Shown here piece by piece: positions 34,919 through 43,400 of a DNA stretch of 50,310 nucleotides. Location of the stretch: positions 1 to 50,310 of the forward strand of contig CALUWU010000190.1 of NCBI GenBank assembly GCA_944324555.1. The letters run 5' to 3'. The stretch is from an uncultured Desulfovibrio sp. (GTDB lineage Bacteria; Desulfobacterota; Desulfovibrionia; Desulfovibrionales; Desulfovibrionaceae). The position numbers were made by a program, and so were the translations under genes. Below the pieces are notes generated by a model that ran no database searches, was not told the DNA's origin, and saw only the letters and a program-made list of their open reading frames with translations. Numbering within the stretch: position 1 is the first letter of the stretch; each line of letters begins with the position of its first letter.

Positions 34919-36622
34919 ATGACGACATGCCGCTTTGAAGCCCGGCGCAACGAAAACGGACGCATCGACGACGTCGTCGCGCATGTCGACGGTCGCGAGC
35001 TCGTCATGCTCGGCCCCGCCGGGCCGGAACGCGAATGCAATATGGCCCGCAGCGCCGACAGACGCCCGGACGCGCTGCCGGTGCTGCTTGGCGCGGGGCT
35101 GGGTCACGCCCTGCGCTACCTGCTTGAACACCGCGACGGCCCCGTCGCCGTCGTCGAAAAGGAAACCGATCTCCAGCGGCTTACCGCTTCCCTTGCCGAT
35201 CTTGACGCCGCGCAAAGGGAACGGGTGCTGCTTGTGCAGGAAGCCGATCCCAGGGCCGCGCTGACCATCCTCACCCACTGGCAGACGGCCAACAAGGGGC
35301 GCCCGCTCCTGCCGCTGCCGCTTCCCTTCTATCAGCGACTGGACCGCCCCTATTACGGATGGCTGCGCGAACAGCTCGCCGCCAGCGCGGATTTCGATTT
35401 CTGGGGCCGCGCCGTGCGCCCGCGCTTCCGCGACGCCACGCCGCGCCTGCTGCTGCTGACCAGCAAATATTTTCTCATGGGCGAAGTGCAGCGCGCCTGC
35501 GAGCAGCTCAAGATCCCCTACAAGCTGGTTCTCATCGGCGAAGGGGAAATAGCCCAGGGCGATTTCGTGCGCCAGCTGCTGGAAGCCGTGCTTTCCTTCC
35601 ATCCCGACTGCTGCCTGACGCTCAATCACATGGGCGTGGATATCGAGGGCGTCCTCATGGACCTGCTGGCGCGTCTGCAACTGCCGCTGGCGTCGTGGTT
35701 CGTGGATAACCCGCATCTGATCATCCATCTCTACAGCAAGAACATTTCGCCCTGGACCGCTCTTTTCACCTATGACGCCGACAACGTGGACAGTCTCCAC
35801 GCCGCCGGATTCCCCCATGCCTTCTACCTGCCTCTGGGCACGGATCTGGAGCGTTTCCGCCCCTCGTCCCGTCCGGTTCCGGCGTCGTGGAAAGCCGACG
35901 TTTCCTTTGTGGGCAATTCCATGGTCTACAAGGTCGGGGCGCGTTTGAAAAAGACGCGGCTGCCCCGCGCCCTGCTGCGGACTTTCCGCGCCTCGGCGCA
36001 GGAATTCATGGCCGACGAATCGCATTCGGTGCCGGAATTTCTTGAACGCCGCCGCCCCGAAGACTACGCCAGCTACATGGCCCTTGCCGACAACGAGGAG
36101 CGCCTCGCCTATGAAACGGCCCTGACCTGGCAGGCAACGCGCGTCTATCGCAACGGCTGCGTGCGCCAGCTTCTGCCCTTCCGTCCCCTCATCGTGGGCG
36201 ACGACGGCTGGAAAATTGAATTCCGGCACGAGAAGCTCCAGCCGCGCTATCACGGCATCATCAACTATTACGATGAATTGCCGCGCTTCTATGCCCACTC
36301 GGCCATCAATTTCAACTGCACCAGCAAGCAGATGAAAGGCGCGGTCAATCAGCGCATCTTCGACGGCCCGGCTGCCGGCGGCTTCGTACTCACCGACTGG
36401 CGCCCGCAGATGGAAGCGCTCTTTGAACCGGGGGAAATGGTCTGTTACCACTCGGCCGAGGAAATCCCCGATCTGGTGCGCTACTACCTCGACCATCCCG
36501 ACGAACGCCGCCGCATCCTGGAGGCCGGACGCGCCCGCGTCCTGCGCTGTCACAGCTGGGCCGTCCGCCTGCGCCAGCTCCTCCAGACCATGCGCGACAT
36601 CTACGGAACGCCCGCCGCCTAA
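34919..36622 (+). CDS. CgeB/DUF3880-type glycosyltransferase
   Basis: 567 residues from ATG 34919. The N-terminal 160 residues are variable. The central region has a GT-B first lobe ([18 protein letters not shown] ... [27 protein letters not shown]). The C-terminal region has [67 protein letters not shown] divided among several strands, and [15 protein letters not shown], which is the pattern of Glyco_trans_1_2/CgeB proteins. In Desulfovibrio-like genomes such genes are often near flagellar loci, and the hook operon begins about 500 bases further on. A role in modifying flagellin or another surface protein is inference. Confidence 0.8.
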   Translation: MTTCRFEARRNENGRIDDVVAHVDGRELVMLGPAGPERECNMARSADRRPDALPVLLGAGLGHALRYLLEHRDGPVAVVEKETDLQRLTASLADLDAAQRERVLLVQEADPRAALTILTHWQTANKGRPLLPLPLPFYQRLDRPYYGWLREQLAASADFDFWGRAVRPRFRDATPRLLLLTSKYFLMGEVQRACEQLKIPYKLVLIGEGEIAQGDFVRQLLEAVLSFHPDCCLTLNHMGVDIEGVLMDLLARLQLPLASWFVDNPHLIIHLYSKNISPWTALFTYDADNVDSLHAAGFPHAFYLPLGTDLERFRPSSRPVPASWKADVSFVGNSMVYKVGARLKKTRLPRALLRTFRASAQEFMADESHSVPEFLERRRPEDYASYMALADNEERLAYETALTWQATRVYRNGCVRQLLPFRPLIVGDDGWKIEFRHEKLQPRYHGIINYYDELPRFYAHSAINFNCTSKQMKGAVNQRIFDGPAAGGFVLTDWRPQMEALFEPGEMVCYHSAEEIPDLVRYYLDHPDERRRILEAGRARVLRCHSWAVRLRQLLQTMRDIYGTPAA

Positions 36623-36632
36623 AAATAGTTTT

Positions 36633-36745
36633 TTGAGGGGGAAGAAACCCCTTTTGCTTGCGGCAAAAAGGGGTTTCTTCCCCCTCAAACTCCCCCATCT
36701 TCCCCAAAACCCGCGCATAACATACAGGCAGGTAAAGATAGACGT
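36633..36745 (+). repeat. Family 2 repeat, copy B
   Basis: A near-perfect hairpin of TTGAGGGGGAAGAAACCCC with its complement (36633-36688) starts 10 bases after the glycosyltransferase stop. It is followed by the tail CCCCATCTTCCCCAAAACCC and ATACAGGCAGGTAAAGAT, shared with copy A at 10522-10749. The hairpin can serve as a terminator for the upstream gene, although the T run lies inside the loop side. Confidence 0.8.
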
Positions 36746-36835
36746 TTTCATAACATATAGTTTTATTTTTTGCATATTATCCCGCAGGGAGACAGCTCTT
36801 AATAACGAGTCCTGACCCTGGGGTTCTCAGCATCA

Positions 36836-36886
36836 CTTAAACTTCCCGTCTTTCCCGGAACCCGCTCCTTATTTGCAGGCAGCGGA
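36836..36886 (+). repeat. Degenerate copy of the family 2 tail
   Basis: CTTAAACTTCCCGTCTTTCC ... GGAACCCGC ... TTTGCAGGCAG aligns over about 48 bases with the tail of copy B about 150 bases upstream, with one gap and about eleven substitutions. This suggests an older tandem duplication of the tail. Between copy B and this piece (36746-36835) the sequence is A/T-rich and could hold a promoter. Confidence 0.5.
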
Positions 36887-36917
36887 ACAATCCGCCTCTT
36901 TCTGGCCTTATGCCCGA

Positions 36918-36967
36918 CGCAAGGGGGCCGCATGCTTCTCGCATGCGGCCCCCTTGCGTTTTTTTTT
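36918..36967 (+). terminator. Strong orphan intrinsic terminator
   Basis: CGCAAGGGGGCCGCATGC pairs perfectly with GCATGCGGCCCCCTTGCG around TTCTC, followed by nine T. It lies about 300 bases after the nearest upstream stop and 150 before fliK, with no protein gene between. It may end a small untranslated transcript or insulate the hook operon. Confidence 0.85.
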
Positions 36968-37073
36968 CGCCCGCGCTCCCCCGCCCGGCAGCCTTTGCCG
37001 TCGCGGGCAAGACTTGCCGTTTCCGGCGGAGAAATCCCCAAAAAAGATTCAATAAAATCAGGACGACCCCAAA

Positions 37074-37090
37074 CTGGTACGCTCCTTGAA
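37074..37090 (+). promoter_or_regulatory. Sigma-54-like promoter of the fliK-flgD-flgE operon
   Basis: CTGGTACGCTCCTTGAA matches the -24/-12 consensus (TGGCAC, five bases, TTGCA) with the GG of -24 and TTG of -12 kept; mismatches are T for C in the first box and A for C in the second. The predicted start near 37102 leaves room for AAGGAG at 37105-37110 and ATG 37117. Hook genes are commonly sigma-54 dependent in polar flagellates. Confidence 0.5.
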
Positions 37091-37116
37091 ACATAGGGAG
37101 GCGCAAGGAGTGTAAC

Positions 37117-38871
37117 ATGCAATTTATTCCTACTTTCAGTTCGCAGGCATCGGCATGGTCCCTGTTCGATTCCGCCGGATTCACCGCGGTGGACTACAAC
37201 AGCGACAGCGACTTCAACGATCTTATGCAGGAAGCGCTGGAGGACGTCGAGGAGAAGGAAGAACGCTCGGTCTCGCAGGCCATGCAATCCAATCCTCTGC
37301 TCACGGGCCCCTATAATCCCCGGGTCAGCGCCGACGGCGTGACCTTTACCCTGGACGAAGTCAGTTTCACCAAGAGCGAGCTGGCGGAGCTGCGCTCCCA
37401 GCTGCTCAAGGAAGGCGCCCCCGCCGAAAGCCTTACAGATTTCGATATTCTCGCGGGCCAGCCCGACGGCGCGACCCTCGCGCAGGTGCTGGCAAGCCTG
37501 CAGATGAACAGCCGCAAGCCCTCGCTCTCCGACGACGACGAGAAGTCGCTGACGGCCCTGCTGAATCAGCTTGATCCCTCGGGCCAGCTGACGGACGAAA
37601 CGCTGGATCTGATGCGTAACGGGCACGCCCAGCAGGCGCTGGCGGGTATTTCCAGCGCGCTGATGGAGCTTGACGCCACGTCGCGGATTTCCCTTTCTCA
37701 GGACGATCTGGCGCTGCTTGGCAAGGCGCTGAATCTGCCCGACAGCGTGCTCGGCAAGATGCGGAGCATGTTCGGTTCCGCAACCGATCTGGAACTCAAC
37801 AAGGAGCAGATGCAGGTTCTGCTGAGCCCCGCCACCGATCATCTGGCCCAGCTGGCCAGCCGCCAGCAGAAGCTGGACGCGGCCGCCGAGGCCACGGTGA
37901 AGAACGTCATCAACAAGGCGCGCGAGCGCATGAAGAAGGAGCAGCAGGCCGAAAGTCTGCAAAGCCGCGAAGTTGAGCAGAGCAAGACCATGATCAAGGA
38001 AACCGTGCAGGAAGATTCGCACGGAACCCTGACGGACGCCCTGCGCCAGAGCGGCGACGAACAGCTCAACAAGGCCCTGAGCAAGAACGCGCAGGGATCC
38101 GATCTTCCCGACGGCTTCGAGCATCTCGCCAAGCAGGGACAGGCCGACCCCCAGCAGCACCTTGCCGGCGGCAATCAGGACGGCAAGGGGCGCAACACGC
38201 CCGACGGCGGCAAGAACAACGGCAACACATGGTCGTCGCTGCTCTCCAAGGTAGATCTTGCCGCCGGCAACGCCACGAACGTGCGTTCCGACGGCGTCAT
38301 GGGAACTGCCTTCGCCAATCTGTACCAGCTTTCCGGGCAGCAGCAGCCCGCCGGCGCGCGCGCCGAGGTAGGCCCCTATCTTTCGGCGCAGGCAGCGCAG
38401 CAGGTGCAGAACGGCCTGCTTTCGGCCCTGCGCAACGGCGGCACGCGCCTGGATCTGCAGCTCAACCCCGTTGAACTGGGGAGCATCGCCATAACCCTGA
38501 GCTCGCGCAACGGCGAAGTCAGCGCGCATATCCGCGCGGAAAAGACGGAAACCATGCAGGCCATGCAGCAGCAGGTCGAGGCCATTCGTCTGCAGCTTGA
38601 GCAGCAGGGCGTGAAGATCGACAAGATCGAAGTCCAGCTCCAGAACCAGAACAACGATCAGCAGCAGCTGGCCGACGCATGGCAAAATATGCAGCAGCAC
38701 AACAGCTGGGCGGAACAAGATGCCCGCCGGGAAGAACTTGCCCGCCTGCGTAACCTTGCCATGGCCCGCAGAGGCGCGGAAAATCAAGGAATTAACGGTT
38801 TGGCACAGTCCATGCAAGATACAGAACAAACGGCAATATATGCCACGCGGCGGCTAAACGTGGTGGCATAG
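37117..38871 (+). CDS. fliK: Flagellar hook-length control protein FliK
   Basis: 584 residues. The N-terminal two-thirds are low-complexity, charged and poorly conserved, as usual for this molecular ruler. The C-terminal domain (about residues 430-530) has the FliK switch signature: TRLDLQLNPVELGSIAITLS followed by GEVSAHIRAEKTETMQAMQQ and a Q-rich helix. FliK is exported during hook assembly and switches FlhB specificity from hook to filament subunits. It is the first gene after the sigma-54-like promoter, and flgD follows after 34 bases. AAGGAG precedes ATG 37117. Confidence 0.88.
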   Translation: MQFIPTFSSQASAWSLFDSAGFTAVDYNSDSDFNDLMQEALEDVEEKEERSVSQAMQSNPLLTGPYNPRVSADGVTFTLDEVSFTKSELAELRSQLLKEGAPAESLTDFDILAGQPDGATLAQVLASLQMNSRKPSLSDDDEKSLTALLNQLDPSGQLTDETLDLMRNGHAQQALAGISSALMELDATSRISLSQDDLALLGKALNLPDSVLGKMRSMFGSATDLELNKEQMQVLLSPATDHLAQLASRQQKLDAAAEATVKNVINKARERMKKEQQAESLQSREVEQSKTMIKETVQEDSHGTLTDALRQSGDEQLNKALSKNAQGSDLPDGFEHLAKQGQADPQQHLAGGNQDGKGRNTPDGGKNNGNTWSSLLSKVDLAAGNATNVRSDGVMGTAFANLYQLSGQQQPAGARAEVGPYLSAQAAQQVQNGLLSALRNGGTRLDLQLNPVELGSIAITLSSRNGEVSAHIRAEKTETMQAMQQQVEAIRLQLEQQGVKIDKIEVQLQNQNNDQQQLADAWQNMQQHNSWAEQDARREELARLRNLAMARRGAENQGINGLAQSMQDTEQTAIYATRRLNVVA

Positions 38872-38905
38872 GTTCAAACAGTATCTTGATGAGGGGAGAA
38901 AGGAC

Positions 38906-39778
38906 ATGGCATCCGTCAATTCCATCCTGACGCAAACGCAAACCGAGTTCAACCAGTCCATCGCCAACAATTCGAGCGGCACGGACGAACTCGGCAAGGA
39001 ACAGTTCCTCCAGCTGCTGGTGACCCAGCTTCAGAATCAGGACCCCCTGAATCCGATGGAGGACCAGGAATTCATCGCCCAGATGGCGCAGTTCTCCAGC
39101 CTTGAACAGCTGATGAACCTGAACACCAGCATGGAAGGCCTCACGGAAGCCACCAACAACCAGCAGATGTTCAGCGCCACCAATTACATCGGCAAGTACG
39201 TCACCGCCGTGGGCAACGTCATCGGCAAGACCAGCACGACCAACGCCGACGGCACGACGAGCACCGAAATCACTCCCCTCTACTACAGCTTCAACGGCGC
39301 GACGGCGAAGACCACCATCACCGTCTACGACAGCCAGAAGCAGGTCGTCTACACGGAAAACCTCGACGCCAAGGCGGCGGGCACGGTCTTCAAGTTCCAG
39401 TGGGACGGCAAGGACAACGCCGGTCAGGCCCTGCCCGACGGCACCTATACGGTTCAGGTTTCCGGCACGGATACCGACGGCGAAGCGGTTCTCTGCACGC
39501 CCATGGTGGCCGACAAGGTTACGGATATCCTGCGCGACGGCAGCACCATCTACCTGCGCCTCGAAGGCGGCCAGAGCATGACGCTTGCCGACGTGGAACT
39601 GGTTTCCGCCAGCCGCCCGGTGCTTGCAACCGACGGTTCGGAAGACGGCGACGAGGGCGACGGCGGCACGGAAGGCGATGGCGGTACGGAAGGCGACGGC
39701 GGTACGGAAGGAGCTTCCACGGCCGACGGCTCCGATTCGTCGACAGGCGGCGATACGTCTGGAAGCGCCAGCATCTAA
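38906..39778 (+). CDS. flgD: Flagellar hook capping protein FlgD
   Basis: 290 residues, longer than the typical 220-240. The N-terminal GKEQFLQLLVTQLQNQDPLN and EDQEFIAQMAQFSSLEQL are the classic FlgD export and cap region. A FlgD-Ig/tudor-like core follows (YIGKYVTAVGN ... FKFQWDGKDNAGQALPDGTY, KVTDILRDGSTIYLRLEGG). The extra length is an acidic, Gly/Ser/Thr-rich tail of about 45 residues including three EGDGGT repeats. FlgD caps the growing hook and is later removed. GGGGAGAAAGG precedes ATG 38906. Confidence 0.93.
   Translation: MASVNSILTQTQTEFNQSIANNSSGTDELGKEQFLQLLVTQLQNQDPLNPMEDQEFIAQMAQFSSLEQLMNLNTSMEGLTEATNNQQMFSATNYIGKYVTAVGNVIGKTSTTNADGTTSTEITPLYYSFNGATAKTTITVYDSQKQVVYTENLDAKAAGTVFKFQWDGKDNAGQALPDGTYTVQVSGTDTDGEAVLCTPMVADKVTDILRDGSTIYLRLEGGQSMTLADVELVSASRPVLATDGSEDGDEGDGGTEGDGGTEGDGGTEGASTADGSDSSTGGDTSGSASI
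39653..39706 (+). repeat. 18-bp tandem repeat (3 copies) in the 3' end of flgD
   Basis: Three 18-base units encode EGDGGT each. Units 2 and 3 differ at one third-codon position and unit 1 at a few. The repeat is in frame, so gain or loss of a unit changes only the tail length. Confidence 0.9.
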
Positions 39779-39871
39779 CAAGCGGTTTTCAAACGGGGGA
39801 GGCGCTCCCTCCCCCCACAATAAATTTCAAATAAACAGCAGCAATCTGTTATTCATACGGAGGAGAAAATC

Positions 39872-41635
39872 ATGAGCGGTCTTTCTGCCAGCATGTGGAC
39901 GGGTGTTTCCGGTTTGCAGACCCACAGCAAGAACATGAACGTTATCGGCAACAACCTTGCCAACGTCAGCACTCTCGGTTTCAAGTCCCAGCGCATGGAT
40001 TTCAACGACTACCTCTATCTGTCCGGCTCCAGCGCCAGCGGCCCCACCCAGATCGGCGCGGGTTCCAGCGTGTACGCCGTGCTGGGCGACTTCACCCAGG
40101 GCGCCATGGAAGCCACCAACTCCCCCACGGACATCGCCATTGACGGCAACGGCTTCTTCGGCGTGCGTTCTCCCAACTCCAGCCAGATCTTCTACACCCG
40201 CGCCGGCGACTTCTACTTCAACCAGGATCGCGAACTGGTGAATCCGCAGGGCATGCGCGTGCAGGGCTGGCGCGTCGACCAGACGACCAAAAATAATCTG
40301 ACCTTCAAGGAAGGCGGCGCCGCCGCCGGTTCGTCGACCTCCGATGTGGAATCCGTCTTTGTCGGCAGCGGTTCGCCCAAGGACATCATTCTGGACAGCT
40401 GGAACTGCATCCCGCAGCGCACCTCCAGCACCAAGTTCATCATGGGCCTGGTGGACGACGTAGCTACCGCCGACAAGTCGAGCAATGACGCCAATCCCAC
40501 GCTGGGCCTGTTCACCCGCTGGGACGGCACGCAGGACCCGCAGCTTGCCGACACGGCCTTCAAGACCCACAGCACCATCAAGGTCTATGACGAAGGCGGC
40601 AAGGCGCACGATCTGACCGTGCATTACGACCAGGTAAACACGGGAGTGAAGGCCGACGGCGACCCCTATATCGAAAACCTGCCCGCCGGCTACAAGGTCT
40701 ACGAATACACGGTATCCATGGACCCCACCGAAGACAAGCGAGTGGACGTTAATGGCGACCCCTTTGCCGGAACCAAGGCCGCGGGCATGCTCATGACCGG
40801 CGTGCTGATCTTCAACGCCTCGGGCGAACTGGTCAATCAGTCGGCCTATACATACAATGGTCAGACGGCTGCCACCGGCGCAGATGGCAACATCGACCTG
40901 GCAGGATGGTCGCCCACCAAGTTCTCCAGCAACGGCCTGCCGACCTTCACGGCCAACTGGAACGGCGTCCCTGGCGCGAATCATGTATGGGATACGGACG
41001 AAGAAGGCAGCAACGCCACAGCCCAGGCGAACGTCATCGAACTGGATCTTGGCATCAAGACCGGCGGCGACTGGTCCATCGGCGATCCCAACGGGAATCC
41101 CACCATCGTCGACCCCAACAACAACAATACGGTTCCCACGCAGAACCTGGGCAACACGACGTCCGACTACTTCTCCATGGCGCTCATGCAGAATCCCAAG
41201 ATTCAGCCCGACGCCACGGCCTGCAACCAGAGCGACTCCTGCGTGGTGCAGGACTCCAAGCAGAACGGCTACGGCTCCGGCATCCTGAGCTCCTACGAGA
41301 TCGACGAAAACGGCGTTGTCTACGGTATCTACGACAACAACCAGACCCTGGCGCTCTATCAGATGACCATGTACGACTTCCACAACTATCAGGGTCTGCG
41401 TCGCGAGGGCGGCAACCTCTACAGCGCCACTTCCGATTCGGGCGAACCCCGCATCGGCGCCGCCGGGGACAACGGCTTCGGTTCGACCATGGCCTTCAAT
41501 ATCGAAAACTCCAACGTGGACATGACCACCGAACTGGTTCGCATGATTACCTGCCAGCGCGGCTTCCAGTCCAACTCCAAAATCATCACGACGGTGGACA
41601 CCATGCTTGAAACCGTCATTGGCATGAAGCGATAG
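39872..41635 (+). CDS. flgE: Flagellar hook protein FlgE
   Basis: 587 residues with a strong ribosome-binding site (GGAGGAG). The N-terminal SMWTGVSGLQTHSKNMNVIG and NNLANVSTLGFKS are the axial-protein rod/hook signature, and the C-terminal NVDMTTELVRMITCQRGFQS and TTVDTMLETVIGMKR complete the coiled-coil. The central part (about 150-480) is a large, Asn/Asp/Gly-rich surface insert, longer than the 400-residue enteric FlgE but normal for Desulfovibrio-like hooks. It polymerises into the hook outside the cell. It ends the operon and is followed by a hairpin. Confidence 0.94.
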   Translation: MSGLSASMWTGVSGLQTHSKNMNVIGNNLANVSTLGFKSQRMDFNDYLYLSGSSASGPTQIGAGSSVYAVLGDFTQGAMEATNSPTDIAIDGNGFFGVRSPNSSQIFYTRAGDFYFNQDRELVNPQGMRVQGWRVDQTTKNNLTFKEGGAAAGSSTSDVESVFVGSGSPKDIILDSWNCIPQRTSSTKFIMGLVDDVATADKSSNDANPTLGLFTRWDGTQDPQLADTAFKTHSTIKVYDEGGKAHDLTVHYDQVNTGVKADGDPYIENLPAGYKVYEYTVSMDPTEDKRVDVNGDPFAGTKAAGMLMTGVLIFNASGELVNQSAYTYNGQTAATGADGNIDLAGWSPTKFSSNGLPTFTANWNGVPGANHVWDTDEEGSNATAQANVIELDLGIKTGGDWSIGDPNGNPTIVDPNNNNTVPTQNLGNTTSDYFSMALMQNPKIQPDATACNQSDSCVVQDSKQNGYGSGILSSYEIDENGVVYGIYDNNQTLALYQMTMYDFHNYQGLRREGGNLYSATSDSGEPRIGAAGDNGFGSTMAFNIENSNVDMTTELVRMITCQRGFQSNSKIITTVDTMLETVIGMKR

Positions 41636-41642
41636 GCAAAAA

Positions 41643-41669
41643 TTTCCGGGGGCCGAGGCCCCCGGGAAA
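41643..41669. terminator. Hairpin between convergent flgE and rnc
   Basis: TTTCCGGGGGCC pairs with GGCCCCCGGGAAA-like sequence around GAG. The flanking T run is on the minus strand (read after rnc), and position supports bidirectional use. The 67 bases to rnc show nothing else. Confidence 0.65.
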
Positions 41670-41736
41670 ATTGCATATACAGATTGCTGTTTACCCTCCG
41701 TGCAGGGCGTCGATCATGGGGATCGGCGCCCTTTTT

Positions 41737-42474
41737 TCATGCGTCGCCTTCCGGCTCGCGCGACAGCAGCTCCAGCGCGTTGCGGGCCGCCTCATGTTCC
41801 GCCCGCCTGCGCCCGCCGCCCTCGGCAAACAGTGCCCGACCGTCCGGCAGGGTCACGCTTACCCGGAACAGGGGGGCGTGCTCCGGCCCGCTGTTCTCCA
41901 GAAGCGCGTAGGTCGGCAGCGCCCCGAAACGGCGCTGGCAGACTTCCTGCAAACGGGTCTTGCAATCCTTCCTGCGCGGCGCCTCGCCCTCCCAGCGGGG
42001 CCACAGGTCCGCAAAGACCCGTTCCACGGCCCGCTGCGCGGCCGCAAAGCCGCCGTCGGCAAAGATTGCCCCGAGCACGGCCTCGAACACGTCGCTCAGC
42101 ACGGTGTCCCGCGCCCGGCCGCCCTGCCGCTCCTCTCCCCGGCCCAGCAGCAGCCGCTTGTCCAGCCCCTGCTCGCGCGCGCGCCGCGCCAGACTTTCCG
42201 TGCTGACAAGCTCGGAGCGCAAACGGGTCAGCTCTCCTTCCCGCGCGCCGGGTATGGCGGAAAAGAGCTTTTGCGACACGCACAATTCAAGCACCGCGTA
42301 GCCAAGAAATTCCAGCCGCTCGTTATGCGCCTGTCCCGCGCCATGCTCATTGGCCCAGGAACTGTGCGTCAGGGCAAGGCGCAGCAGCTCCGCGCGGGCA
42401 AAGTCGTGCCCCAGCGCGCTCGCGTTCTCGATTGTCGTCTCCAAATCCGCCGGTAATGTCGTTTTCTTGCTCAT
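41737..42474 (-). CDS. rnc: Ribonuclease III with altered signature motif
   Basis: 245 residues: an endonuclease domain (about 10-155) and a C-terminal double-stranded RNA-binding domain (about 160-240, with GRALFAEGGGRRRAEHEAARNALELL). The signature reads NERLEFLGYAVL: Glu52 and Glu55 are present, but Tyr59 replaces the normally invariant Asp (Asp45 in E. coli), a metal-linked residue. The second motif SDVFEAVLGAIF keeps Asp128 and Glu131. RNase III cuts double-stranded RNA in rRNA and mRNA processing. The codon is TAC where GAC would be Asp, one base away. It is transcribed convergently with flgE. Identity is certain; catalytic competence is open. Confidence 0.92.
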   Translation of the reverse strand: MSKKTTLPADLETTIENASALGHDFARAELLRLALTHSSWANEHGAGQAHNERLEFLGYAVLELCVSQKLFSAIPGAREGELTRLRSELVSTESLARRAREQGLDKRLLLGRGEERQGGRARDTVLSDVFEAVLGAIFADGGFAAAQRAVERVFADLWPRWEGEAPRRKDCKTRLQEVCQRRFGALPTYALLENSGPEHAPLFRVSVTLPDGRALFAEGGGRRRAEHEAARNALELLSREPEGDA

Positions 42475-42519
42475 GGCCCTACTCTAGCCGCTTTGTTGCG
42501 GGAGGCAAGCGAAAAAGCC

Positions 42520-42548
42520 TTGACAGCAGGCGGCCCCGTGTCTACCTC
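42520..42548 (+). promoter_or_regulatory. Possible promoter of the small gene at 42647
   Basis: TTGACA (42520-42525), 17 bases, TACCTC (42543-42548). The -35 is perfect but the -10 is poor. It lies in the 172-base gap divergent from rnc. Confidence 0.35.
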
Positions 42549-42646
42549 ATACCTCGGAACGCCGCCGGGCTCACGGGTCCGCCGGCTTCTCTTTCCATCT
42601 TCCGGGCGGGCCCCTTTCGACGGCACGTCCCACAAGGAGCATATTC

Positions 42647-42991
42647 ATGGCTTACGACATCCGCCTGATGAAACTGTTGACCGGCGAACTCGTCATCGGC
42701 AAGTACGACGCCGAAAACGACAAGCTGACCGACGTGGCCGCCATTCAGACCATCCCCTCCCAGCAGGGCGTGCAGATGGTCATGATGCCCTACGGCTATC
42801 CCTTCGAACCCAACTTCACCGGGCAGATCGAAGGCAAATTCTTCCTCTACCGCTACGCCGACACTCCCAAGGAACTCCAGGACAAATATATTGAAGCCTG
42901 CACCAACCTTACCGTGGCCGGCGGCCTCGGCAAGCTGCAGTTCGGTTCCGGCCCCATGCCCGGAACCTCGGGCAGCGGCCTGATTTCCTAG
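42647..42991 (+). CDS. Small protein of unknown function, possibly Sm-like fold
   Basis: 114 residues from ATG 42647, with AAGGAG upstream. The N-terminus DIRLMKLLTGELVIGKYD and the following VAAIQTIPSQQGVQMVMMPYG have the strand pattern seen in Sm-like proteins (xLxxGExxxGK, then a second strand). The rest has FYLYRY-type aromatic residues and a Gly/Ser-rich tail (TVAGGLGKLQFGSGPMPGTS). I do not recognise a named family. Its stop codon TAG (42989-42991) is the first three bases of repeat R6. It appears to stand alone. An RNA-binding role would follow from the fold only if the fold is correct. Confidence 0.7.
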   Translation: MAYDIRLMKLLTGELVIGKYDAENDKLTDVAAIQTIPSQQGVQMVMMPYGYPFEPNFTGQIEGKFFLYRYADTPKELQDKYIEACTNLTVAGGLGKLQFGSGPMPGTSGSGLIS

Positions 42992-43080
42992 AGCATTTTC
43001 AGTTTGAAACGCTGTGCGTTTCAAACCGTACGGCCTGTCGTGTCGCGGAAAAAGCGCTTTTCCGCGCGCGGACGATCTCG
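42989..43080 (+). repeat. Family 1 structured repeat, copy R6 (left part)
   Basis: TAGAGCATTTTCAG, TTTGAAACGC, loop tgt, GCGTTTCAAA, CGGCCTGTCGTGTCGCGG, then hairpin 2 as GCGGAAAA-agcgc-TTTTCCGC. The right half is lost or changed beyond recognition. It starts inside the stop codon of the upstream gene. Confidence 0.85.
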
Positions 43081-43127
43081 CCGCGACGCCGCTCGAACAG
43101 AAACGCGCCGCTCGGACGAAAAAACGC

Positions 43128-43179
43128 CGGGAGAAAAACGAACCCGCCGCGCTCCAGCGGCGAGTCCGTTTTCTCCCGG
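43128..43179. other. Large composite hairpin in the gap before the radical-SAM gene
   Basis: CGGGAGAAAAACG (43129-43140) pairs with CGTTTTCTCCCG (43167-43178), enclosing a second stem CGCCGC/GCGGCG (about 43145-43162). It is not part of the repeat families. The rest of the 409-base gap (43180-43400) is GC-rich and shows nothing else. Confidence 0.5.
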
Positions 43180-43400
43180 TCGTGTTCCATAAGAGACCCG
43201 GGCGCTCCGGCGCGCAAGAAACGCTCTTCGCGGCGCGCTGGAAATCTTCCTCGCCGACGGGCCCGCATGCGCGGCCCTTTCCGGCCGTTCCCTCCCGCGT
43301 TCCTCGCCTTGCGCGATCGTCCGCCGGGAAAAACGTTCCCGGCCTTCCCGCCGCCTCCGTCCGGCCGCGCCCCTTCAAACATTAACTTTCATGGTGTGAC

